Source: Azoarcus sp.
GTDB lineage: Bacteria > Pseudomonadota > Gammaproteobacteria > Burkholderiales > Rhodocyclaceae
Assembly: GCA_031285365.1 (NCBI GenBank)
Contig: JAITWP010000035.1
Location: 1-6,199 of the forward strand
DNA: 6,199 nt
Reading direction: 5' to 3'
Below are positions 1 to 5,979 of the stretch, in pieces (position 1 is the first letter of the stretch; each line of letters begins with the position of its first letter). The notes below the pieces were generated by a model. The model made no database searches. It was not told where the DNA came from and worked only from the letters and a program-made list of their open reading frames with translations. The translations under genes were made by a program, and so were the position numbers.

Positions 1-2830
1 CGGCTTCGTTCAGGAGGTTGCTGACGGTTGAGCGGTCGCGGCGGCGGATTTGCACCACGGCCCCGAGTTCTTCGGCAAACAGCGCCCCGAACAGGTGGCC
101 GTCGTCGAGGCACACGGTATCGAGCGCCAGCGACAGGCCGCATCGACTGGCAAAGGCCATTTCGCAGACAGTGGCGAACAGCCCTCCGTCGCTGCGGTCG
201 TGGTAGGCGAGAATCAGGTCGTCACGGCAGAGTCGGCGAATCGCGCCAAAGAAGGCAACGAGGTCTTCCGGGGCAATGTCCGGCGCGTGTTCGCCAACGG
301 CGTTATAGACCTGCGCCAGAATGGAACCGCCCAGGCGATGCTTGCCCCGACCCAGGTCGATGAGGAGGAGTTCGGTCTCGATGCCTTCCGGGAACTGGAG
401 TTGCGGGGTCAGGGTGCGGCGGATGTCCGCCACGGGCGCAAAGGCCGAGACGATGAGCGAAAGCGGCGCGATGACCTGTTTTTCTTCTTCGCCCTCTTTC
501 CAGGCCGTGCGCATCGAGAGGGAGTCCTTGCCGACGGGAATCGACAAACCGGAGGCGATGCAGAATTCGGATACGGCCTGTACGGTGTCGAAAAGTCTGG
601 CATCTTCTCCCTGAAAACCGGCTGCCGCCATCCAGTTGGCCGAGAGTTTTATCCTGGCAAGCGAGTCGATGTCGGCGGCGGCAATGTTGGTGATGGCCTC
701 CCCCACCGCCATGCGTCCGGAAGCGGTCGCGTTTACGCAAGCCAGAGGCGTGCGCTCGCCCATCGCAAAGGCTTCGCCCTTCGTCCCGGAAAACGACATC
801 GCGGTGACTGCAACGTCGGCCACCGGCACTTGCCACGGCCCCACCAGTTGATCCCGCGAGATCAGCCCGCCTACCGAGCGGTCGCCAATCGTGATGAGAA
901 AACGTTTACTCGCTACCGTCGGGTTGTGCAGCACACGCAGCGCCGTCTCGTTCAGGTCGAACCCGGCGACATCGAAGGACGGCAGATGCACCGCGCGGCG
1001 CGTTACATTGCGGGTCATCTTCGGGGGCTTGCCGAGCAGGACTTTCATTTCCATGTCGACCGGCGTGTTGCCGAAGTGACGATCTTTGACCACCAGACGT
1101 CCGTTGCTGTCCGCCGTGCCGAGCACGGCAAACGGGCAGCGCTCGCGCTCGCAGATCGCGGAGAACACAGCGAGATCGTCCGGGGAAATTGCCATCACGT
1201 AACGTTCCTGCGCTTCGTTGCTCCAGATTTCGCGCGGGCTCATCCCGGTATCTTCGATGTCAACTTCGCGCAGTTCGATGCACGCGCCCAGCCCGGCATG
1301 GTCGGCAAGTTCGGGAATGGCGTTGGAGAGTCCGCCCGCGCCAACGTCGTGAATAGCAATGATGGGGTTGGCCTCTCCCCGCTGCCAGCAGGCGTCGATC
1401 ACTTCCTGGCAGCGGCGCTGGATTTCGGGGTTGCCTCGCTGCACGGAGGCAAAGTCGAGATCGGCGGCGTTGGCTCCGGCGGCCATACTGGAGGCCGCGC
1501 CGCCGCCCAGACCGATCAACATGGCAGGGCCGCCCAGCTGAACCAGCAACGTTCCCGGCGGGAACGAGGGTTTTTTTGCCTGCTGCGCCTGAATGTTGCC
1601 GATGCCGCCTCCGATCATGATTGGCTTGTGATAGCCGCGTACCTCCCCCTCGACCACCTGCTCGAAGGTGCGGAAATAACCTGTGAGGTTTGGCCGTCCA
1701 AACTCATTGCCGAACGCCGCTACGCCCAGCGGACCCTGAATCATGATGTCGAGCGCCGAGGCGATGCGATCCGGTTTGCCGTAGGGTTTTTCCCACGGCT
1801 GGATGAATCCGGGAATGGCGAGATTGGACACCGAAAACCCGCCCAACCCTGCCTTGGGCCGCGCGCCGCGTCCGGTTGCGCTCTCGTCGCGGATTTCCCC
1901 CCCCGCAGCAGTCGCTGCGCCCGGAAACGGTGAAATCGCGGTCGGGTGGTTGTGTGTCTCCGCCTTGGCGAGAATGTGCGCCGTCTCACTGTGAAAACGG
2001 AAAACGCCATCGGAGTCCGGGTAAAGCCACTCGATCTCACCACCCTCGATCACCGAGGCATTGTCCGTGTAGGCCACCACCGTTCCGCCGGGATGGGCCT
2101 TGTGGGTGTCGCGGATCATACCGAAGAGCGACTTTTCCATCGGGCGCGCGTCGATCACCCAATCGGCGTTGAAAATCTTGTGGCGGCAATGTTCGGAATT
2201 GGCCTGCGCAAACATCGTCAATTCCACATCCGTGGGATTGCGCCCCATGCGAACGAAGTTCTCGACGAGATAGTCGATCTCATCGTCAGAGAGCGCCAGC
2301 CCCAACTCCGTATTGGCCGCTTCCAGCGCCGGACGCCCCGCCTTGATGATGTCGACCGTGGCAAACGGCGTGGGCGCGTAGTGATGGAACAGCGATTGCG
2401 CTTCATCGAACGTCGCCAGCACCGATTCGGTCATGCGGTCGTGCAATGCGGCAGGCGCGACCGGCGGCGCGTTGATGGAGTCGATGAAATACGCGATGCC
2501 ACGCTCGATGCGCGTCACCTTGTCGAAACCGCACTGCCGCGCGATTTCCGTGGCTTTCGACGACCAGGGCGAAATCGTGCCCAGCCGGGGCGTCACCAGT
2601 CGTAGAACGCCGGGAGGCAGATTACCGTCCGGCACGCGGGCATCCAGCAATTCGCAGAGCCGAACCTGTTCCTCACCGGAAAGCGCATCGTTTATTTCGA
2701 TGAAATACCAGGCTTCCGCTGCCAGGTTGTTGAATCCCTGCACATTCTGAGCAAGATCGCGGGCAAGCCGTTCGAGGCGGGGATGGGAAAACGCGGGCGC
2801 GCCGCGAAGCTGGAGGATCGGAAGGGACAT
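1..2830 (-). CDS. purL: Phosphoribosylformylglycinamidine synthase (FGAM synthase), large single-chain form, 3' end off the window
   Basis: PurL carries out the fourth step of purine synthesis in the cytoplasm, the ATP- and glutamine-dependent conversion of FGAR to FGAM. Reading down from the ATG at 2830-2828, the frame is open for 943 codons to the window edge. The protein starts MSLPILQLRGAPAF, like the PurS-like N-terminal domain of long PurLs. The linker motif NSEHCRH is at about residues 211-217. The first synthase (AIRS-like) half has AETHNHP at 290-296, GGEIRDE near 310-316, GGGIGN at 407-412 and HDVGAGG from 494. The second half has PVGKDSLSM at 765-773 and YHDRSDGGL at 876-884. Long PurLs are about 1,300 residues, so roughly 350 residues, including the class I glutaminase domain, lie off the left edge. 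S317 replaces the glycine usual in EGATGRG, probably harmlessly. No clear Shine-Dalgarno precedes the start, but the N-terminal match supports it. The gene is divergent from ETF-QO. Family assignment is very secure. Confidence 0.97.
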   Translation of the reverse strand, partial: MSLPILQLRGAPAFSHPRLERLARDLAQNVQGFNNLAAEAWYFIEINDALSGEEQVRLCELLDARVPDGNLPPGVLRLVTPRLGTISPWSSKATEIARQCGFDKVTRIERGIAYFIDSINAPPVAPAALHDRMTESVLATFDEAQSLFHHYAPTPFATVDIIKAGRPALEAANTELGLALSDDEIDYLVENFVRMGRNPTDVELTMFAQANSEHCRHKIFNADWVIDARPMEKSLFGMIRDTHKAHPGGTVVAYTDNASVIEGGEIEWLYPDSDGVFRFHSETAHILAKAETHNHPTAISPFPGAATAAGGEIRDESATGRGARPKAGLGGFSVSNLAIPGFIQPWEKPYGKPDRIASALDIMIQGPLGVAAFGNEFGRPNLTGYFRTFEQVVEGEVRGYHKPIMIGGGIGNIQAQQAKKPSFPPGTLLVQLGGPAMLIGLGGGAASSMAAGANAADLDFASVQRGNPEIQRRCQEVIDACWQRGEANPIIAIHDVGAGGLSNAIPELADHAGLGACIELREVDIEDTGMSPREIWSNEAQERYVMAISPDDLAVFSAICERERCPFAVLGTADSNGRLVVKDRHFGNTPVDMEMKVLLGKPPKMTRNVTRRAVHLPSFDVAGFDLNETALRVLHNPTVASKRFLITIGDRSVGGLISRDQLVGPWQVPVADVAVTAMSFSGTKGEAFAMGERTPLACVNATASGRMAVGEAITNIAAADIDSLARIKLSANWMAAAGFQGEDARLFDTVQAVSEFCIASGLSIPVGKDSLSMRTAWKEGEEEKQVIAPLSLIVSAFAPVADIRRTLTPQLQFPEGIETELLLIDLGRGKHRLGGSILAQVYNAVGEHAPDIAPEDLVAFFGAIRRLCRDDLILAYHDRSDGGLFATVCEMAFASRCGLSLALDTVCLDDGHLFGALFAEELGAVVQIRRRDRSTVSNLLNEA

Positions 2831-2859
2831 GGCGGTCGGAAAGTGAGCGAGGCAACGAT

Positions 2860-2885
2860 AAAAAACGGCAGGGACACCCCCGCCG
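2860..2885 (-). terminator. Intrinsic terminator in the purL leader, 30 bases upstream of the start codon
   Basis: On the minus strand the arm CGGCGGGG (2885-2878), the loop GTGT (2877-2874) and the arm CCCTGCCG (2873-2866) form an 8-bp stem, followed at once by six T (2865-2860). Seven pairs are Watson-Crick and one is G·U. On the plus strand that wobble becomes an A/C mismatch and no T run follows the stem, so the element points in the purL direction. No minus-strand gene upstream needs ending here, so control of purL transcription, or the end of a short RNA, are the plausible roles. The sequence fit is good; function is inferred. Confidence 0.6.
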
Positions 2886-2894
2886 GAGTCCTGA

Positions 2895-2900
2895 ATTATA
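2895..2900 (-). promoter_or_regulatory. Possible purL promoter -10 box (TATAAT)
   Basis: The minus strand reads TATAAT at 2900-2895, a perfect sigma-70 -10 consensus. It would start transcription near 2888 and give a leader of about 58 bases. The hexamer 17 bp upstream (2923-2918, ACGAGC) is a poor -35, and no extended -10 (TGN) is present. A start here would put the terminator hairpin almost at the 5' end of the RNA, which is awkward. The box may therefore be a chance match or a secondary promoter. Confidence 0.3.
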
Positions 2901-2933
2901 CATTCCTCTCCGCCCCGGCTCGTGTCCCACGAA

Positions 2934-2959
2934 CGGAGCAGGGAAAATTCCCCGCTCTG
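2934..2959. repeat. Imperfect 26-bp inverted repeat (H1 of the purL leader, or an operator)
   Basis: The arms are CGGAGCAGGGAA (2934-2945) and TTCCCCGCTCTG (2948-2959) around a 2-base centre. In DNA, ten of the twelve pairs are complementary. As minus-strand RNA the A/C mismatch becomes a U·G pair and the inner pairs 2936-2957 form an unbroken stem. It can be read as an RNA hairpin, or as a dyad site for a regulator; its centre is about 59 bp upstream of the start predicted from the TATAAT box. Confidence 0.5.
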
Positions 2960-3016
2960 CCTTCATCCCCAGCCAAACAATCTCCGAAAAACCCATTTTT
3001 TAGTGCTTTTTTTGAT

Positions 3017-3047
3017 TTGGCAGAAAGAACCCACCGAACACTATTGG
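3017..3047 (+). promoter_or_regulatory. Weak candidate promoter for ETF-QO
   Basis: TTGGCA at 3017-3022 is a fair -35. The -10 choices are poor: ACTATT at 3040-3045 with 17-bp spacing, or TATTGG at 3042-3047 with 19-bp spacing. The AT-rich setting and the position about 120 bases upstream of the start codon fit a promoter, but no strong consensus pair is present. Confidence 0.2.
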
Positions 3048-3091
3048 TATTAAACTACGTCCGTGTCTCAACAGGGCGGGTCGCGCACATC

Positions 3092-3104
3092 CTGAGCGGC
3101 TCAG
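3092..3104. repeat. Perfect 13-bp palindrome upstream of ETF-QO
   Basis: CTGAGC-G-GCTCAG is a perfect inverted repeat with 6-bp arms and a 1-bp centre, 65 bases upstream of the ETF-QO start codon and downstream of the weak candidate promoter. The single-base centre makes it unlikely to be a hairpin and more like a small dyad for a DNA-binding protein. No known operator consensus was recognised. Confidence 0.3.
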
Positions 3105-3156
3105 CTCACATCAACACAATATGTGGCCTCTTCATGCAAAGGCAGACGAAGCCCAA

Positions 3157-3163
3157 AAGGAGG
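3157..3163 (+). promoter_or_regulatory. Ribosome binding site that fixes the ETF-QO start
   Basis: AAGGAGG lies 5 bases before the ATG at 3169-3171. It favours that ATG over the in-frame ATG at 3121, which has no purine-rich site just upstream and would add sixteen residues that do not resemble the family. Confidence 0.8.
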
Positions 3164-3168
3164 AAGGG

Positions 3169-4815
3169 ATGGAACGCGAATCGATGGAGTTCGATGTCCT
3201 GGTTGTCGGTGGTGGCCCAGCGGGTCTTGCGGCGGCAATCAAGCTCAAACAACTGGCCGCCGAACGTAATCACGATATTTCGGTGTGTCTCATCGAGAAA
3301 GGCGCGGAAATCGGCGCACACACCATGGCTGGCACGATCCTCGACATCAAAGCCATCGCAGAACTTTTCCCGGACTGGAAAGAACGCGGCGCCCCGATCA
3401 AGACCGATGCAGTGGAAGACCGCGTCCTGTACCTCACCGAAACCAGGGCTTACGCCTTCCCGCTTGCCGCTCTGCCGGACTGTTTCAACAATCACGGCAC
3501 CTACGTCATCCGCCTGGGTGAAGTCGTCAAATGGATGGGCGAACAGGCCGAGGCGCTGGGCGTCGAAGTCTATCCGGGTTTCGCGGGCGCGGATGTGCTC
3601 TATGACGAAAACGGTGCGGTCAGAGGCGTGGTTACCGGCGACATGGGCATAGAGCATGACGGCACACAAGGCCCGAACTTCCAGCCCGGCATGGAACTCA
3701 TCGCCAAATACACCCTCTTCGCGGAAGGCTGCCGCGGCCACCTCGGCAAGCGCCTCGAAGCCAAGTACAACCTGCGCGAAGGCGCCGATCCGCAGGTTTT
3801 TGGAATCGGCATCAAGGAACTCTGGGAAGTCCCCGGCAACCCCCATCATAAACCCGGTCTCATCGTTCACACCTGTGGCTGGCCGATCCCAAGCGATGTC
3901 TACGGCGGTTCGTTCATGTATCACCTCGACGGCAATCTCATTCAGACAGGGTTTGTCACCGGCTTGAACTACAGCAACCCGTACCTTTCACCGTTCGAGG
4001 AAATGCAGCGTTACAAGACTCACCCCGAAATCCGCAAATTCCTGGAAGGAGGCAAGCGTCTGGCCTACGGCGCGCGAGCCATTGCCACCGGCAACATCCA
4101 GAGCCTGCCGCGTCTGGTCTTCCCCGGCGGTGCACTCATCGGTGACAATGCGGGGTTCCTGAACGCTGCGCGTATCAAGGGTACCCACACCGCCATCAAG
4201 TCCGGCTCGCTCGCCGCCGAAGCCGCATTCGATGCCCTCGTTGCCGATCGCCAGCGCGACACCCTTACCGCCTTCCCCATCGCTTTCCGCGAGTCGTGGC
4301 TCTACACCGAGTTGTACAAGACGCGCAACTTCAAGCCGTTCATGAAGAAATCCTTCTGGATCGGCTCCACCCTCTTCGGCATGGATCAAAAGCTCTTCTT
4401 TGGCAAGGCTCCCTGGACGCTGCACAACAGCAGCGACCACGACAAACTCAAACCCGCCGCCGAATGCCAGAAGATCGACTACCCCAAGCCCGATGGCGTG
4501 CTAACTTTCGACCGGCTATCTTCGGTCTATCTCTCCAACGCCAATCACGAAGAAAATCAGCCCAGCCACCTGAAGCTCAAGAATCCCGAAGTCATGATTT
4601 CCGTCAATCTGGAAGTCTACGACTCGCCCGAACAGCGTTACTGCCCGGCTGGGGTTTATGAGATTGTCAATGACGGCGAAAGCGGCAAGCCTCGGCTTCA
4701 GATCAATTTCGCAAACTGCCTGCACTGCAAAACCTGCGACATCAAAGATCCGACGCAGAACATCGACTGGACTACTCCGCAGGGCGGTGAAGGGCCGATT
4801 TATCAGGGAATGTAA
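3169..4815 (+). CDS. Electron-transfer flavoprotein:ubiquinone oxidoreductase (ETF-QO)
   Basis: ETF-QO is a membrane-attached flavo-iron-sulfur enzyme. It takes electrons from reduced ETF, which collects them from acyl-CoA and other dehydrogenases, and reduces ubiquinone. From the chosen ATG the protein has 548 residues, normal for the family. The FAD-binding motif VVGGGPAG is at about residues 12-19. The region from ELWEVPG through GWPIPSDVYGGSFMYHLDG to NPYLSPFEE is typical of ETF-QO. A second flavin/quinone-domain motif, GDNAGFLN with IKGTH, is at 325-340. The C-terminal 4Fe-4S ligands are C492 (CPAGVYE) and C517, C520 and C523 (CLHCKTCDIKDP), all present, and the chain ends in the usual GGEGPIYQGM. 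I see no signal peptide, frameshift or missing residue. etfA and etfB are not adjacent. The gene looks monocistronic, with its own ribosome binding site and a terminator just after the stop. The related FixC is less likely, because FixC lacks this fused ferredoxin-like end. Confidence 0.97.
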   Translation: MERESMEFDVLVVGGGPAGLAAAIKLKQLAAERNHDISVCLIEKGAEIGAHTMAGTILDIKAIAELFPDWKERGAPIKTDAVEDRVLYLTETRAYAFPLAALPDCFNNHGTYVIRLGEVVKWMGEQAEALGVEVYPGFAGADVLYDENGAVRGVVTGDMGIEHDGTQGPNFQPGMELIAKYTLFAEGCRGHLGKRLEAKYNLREGADPQVFGIGIKELWEVPGNPHHKPGLIVHTCGWPIPSDVYGGSFMYHLDGNLIQTGFVTGLNYSNPYLSPFEEMQRYKTHPEIRKFLEGGKRLAYGARAIATGNIQSLPRLVFPGGALIGDNAGFLNAARIKGTHTAIKSGSLAAEAAFDALVADRQRDTLTAFPIAFRESWLYTELYKTRNFKPFMKKSFWIGSTLFGMDQKLFFGKAPWTLHNSSDHDKLKPAAECQKIDYPKPDGVLTFDRLSSVYLSNANHEENQPSHLKLKNPEVMISVNLEVYDSPEQRYCPAGVYEIVNDGESGKPRLQINFANCLHCKTCDIKDPTQNIDWTTPQGGEGPIYQGM

Positions 4816-4841
4816 AACAATAAATAAGAGGGAAAACCATG

Positions 4842-4867
4842 ATGCCGCCGATAGGCGGCATTTTTTT
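4842..4867 (+). terminator. Intrinsic terminator after ETF-QO, probably shared with serC
   Basis: The arms ATGCCGCC (4842-4849) and GGCGGCAT (4854-4861) form a perfect 8-bp stem around GATA. T's continue to 4867, giving a strong U tract on the plus strand 26 bases after the ETF-QO stop. In the other direction the stem lies just beyond the serC stop, but is followed only by a short TTTT (in TGGTTTTCCC), so it should end serC transcripts less well. The convergent gene arrangement fits a bidirectional terminator. Confidence 0.85.
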
Positions 4868-4869
4868 AT

Positions 4870-5979
4870 TCAACCCGCAAACGCCCTCATGAACCCCACC
4901 AACGCCTCAACCGCCTCCAAAGGCACCGCGTTGTAGAGCGAAGCGCGAATGCCGCCCACGGACTTGTGCCCTTTCAGCCCAATGAATCCCGCCGCTTCGG
5001 ATTCCTTGACGAATCGGGCCTCCAGTTCCTTTGTTGCCAGATTGAAAGGAACATTCATGATGGAACGGCAAGCGGTATCAACCGTGTTGCGGTAGAAGCC
5101 GCCGCTGTTATCAATGGCCTCATAAAGCCGTCGCGCTTTTTCCCGGTTGACGGCGGCAATGGCCTCCAACCCGCCCTGCGCTTTCAGCCACTTGAACACG
5201 AGTCCGGCCACGTGGATGGCAAAGGTCGGCGGGGTATTGAGCATGGAGCCGCTCTCGGCCTGCCTGCGGTAGCTGAGCTGCGCGGAGACGTTTTCTCCGG
5301 CGCGGTTCAGCAGGTCATCGCGCATGATGACGAGCGTGACCCCCGACGGGCCGATGTTTTTCTGCGCACCCGCGTAGATCAGACCGTAACGGCGAACGTC
5401 CAGCGGACGGGAAAGGATGTGCGAGCTCACGTCGGCAACGAGCGGCACGTCCGATGCCGCTCGCGCGAGCGCTTCAAAGAGGCGCGCTTCGGCCTGCTCG
5501 TGCACTTCGACGCCGTGGATGGTTTCGTTGGTACAGAGGTGGAAATAGGCGGCGTCCTTGTCGAACACGAGGCGTTCGATGTCGGGCAGGCGCGTGAATG
5601 TGCCGTCTTCTTCTCTCGTGGTGGCGACAATTCTTGCCGCACCGATCCGGGCGGCTTCCTTGTGCGCTTTTTTCGACCAGGAGCCGGTGACGAGGTAATC
5701 GGCGCTCTTGCCCGCCGCAAGGTTCAGCGGGGCCTGCACGAATTGCATGGATGCGCCGCCCTGCAGGAAGAGCACCCGGTAGTCGTCGGGAATCGCCAGC
5801 AGTTCACGCAGATCGGCTTCGGCGGCTTCGATGACGGACATGAAGGCTTTGCCGCGATGGCTCACTTCCATGATGCTCGCGCCAATGCCGTGCCAATCGA
5901 GGAATTCTTCCCTGGCCTGTTGCAGTACTTCGAGCGGAATCGCCGCCGGACCGGCGCTGAAGTTCCAGGCGCGGGTCAT
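4870..5979 (-). CDS. serC: Phosphoserine aminotransferase
   Basis: SerC is a cytoplasmic PLP enzyme of aminotransferase class V. It converts 3-phosphohydroxypyruvate and glutamate to phosphoserine in serine synthesis; in many proteobacteria it also acts in the DXP-dependent pyridoxal phosphate route. The 369-residue protein is close to the usual length of about 360. It begins NFSAGPAAIP, followed by SHRGK at 40-44, GGASMQF at 74-80, NETIHG at 151-156, the cofactor-ring aspartate D183 in VADVSSHILSRP, and the PLP lysine K207 in YAGAQKNIGPSG. The C-terminal signature GHKSVGGIRASLYNA is at 337-351. The ATG at 5979-5977 overlaps the gyrA stop as ATGA, so translation is probably coupled. A GGGG seven bases upstream, inside gyrA, is the only weak ribosome site. 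The conserved N-terminal NFSAGP supports this start. Confidence 0.97.
   Translation of the reverse strand: MTRAWNFSAGPAAIPLEVLQQAREEFLDWHGIGASIMEVSHRGKAFMSVIEAAEADLRELLAIPDDYRVLFLQGGASMQFVQAPLNLAAGKSADYLVTGSWSKKAHKEAARIGAARIVATTREEDGTFTRLPDIERLVFDKDAAYFHLCTNETIHGVEVHEQAEARLFEALARAASDVPLVADVSSHILSRPLDVRRYGLIYAGAQKNIGPSGVTLVIMRDDLLNRAGENVSAQLSYRRQAESGSMLNTPPTFAIHVAGLVFKWLKAQGGLEAIAAVNREKARRLYEAIDNSGGFYRNTVDTACRSIMNVPFNLATKELEARFVKESEAAGFIGLKGHKSVGGIRASLYNAVPLEAVEALVGFMRAFAG

Larger units (their letters stand above)
2860..2959 (-). ncRNA. Candidate structured purL leader (attenuator-like) or short terminated RNA
   Basis: Read as minus-strand RNA, this stretch contains in order: hairpin H1 (arms 2957-2950 and 2943-2936, about 8 bp with one G·U and an A/T-only loop); hairpin H2 (TCGTG at 2932-2928, loop GGA, CACGA at 2924-2920); a weaker nested pairing (CGGAG at 2912-2908 with CTCCG at 2888-2884); and the intrinsic terminator at 2885-2860. 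H1 and the terminator carry the same arms, GCGGGG then CCCTGC, so the 3' arm of H1 could pair with the 5' arm of the terminator instead. H1 has an unbroken stem only on this strand. The trigger and the promoter are unknown, and chance folding of GC-rich DNA is not excluded. Confidence 0.4.
2831..3168. other. Divergent intergenic region between purL and ETF-QO (338 bases)
   Basis: No credible protein gene lies here. It should hold the promoters of both flanking genes. The purL half (2831-2960) is GC-rich and full of hairpins that fold best as minus-strand RNA. The middle (about 2985-3055) is AT-rich with T runs at 2995-3001 and 3007-3013, and is the likeliest place for promoter elements in either direction. 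The ETF-QO half holds a 13-bp perfect palindrome at 3092-3104 and a strong ribosome binding site at 3157-3163. I saw no match to a purine, TPP or other riboswitch class that I could recognise by eye. Confidence 0.85.

Noticed and set aside
50..1933. Long plus-strand open frame of 627 codons
   Set aside because: It lies wholly antisense to purL, whose frame has clear conserved motifs throughout. The plus-strand product is rich in R, G, H and A with no recognisable motif, as expected for the reverse frame of a GC-rich gene.
2673..2996. Minus-strand open frame beginning MGFSEIVWLG in the purL leader, considered as a leader peptide
   Set aside because: It has no ribosome binding site, runs straight through the terminator hairpin and continues out of frame into purL. 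It has no run of codons that would suggest ribosome-mediated attenuation.
2860..3060. Known purine or other riboswitch, or 6S RNA, in the purL leader
   Set aside because: I could not recognise the conserved core of any named class by eye. Only the hairpin layout can be supported, so it is reported as an unnamed candidate.
3121..3168. ETF-QO beginning at the upstream in-frame ATG at 3121
   Set aside because: The ATG at 3169 has AAGGAGG at good spacing. The extra sixteen residues would span that ribosome binding site and do not look like a family N-terminus or a targeting signal.
2783..3652. Plus-strand open frame of 289 codons spanning the intergenic region into ETF-QO
   Set aside because: It starts antisense inside purL and ends out of frame inside ETF-QO. 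Its product is basic and low in recognisable content.
3106..3924. Minus-strand open frame of 272 codons
   Set aside because: It is antisense to the well-supported ETF-QO gene and shows no family features; it is a GC-rich shadow.
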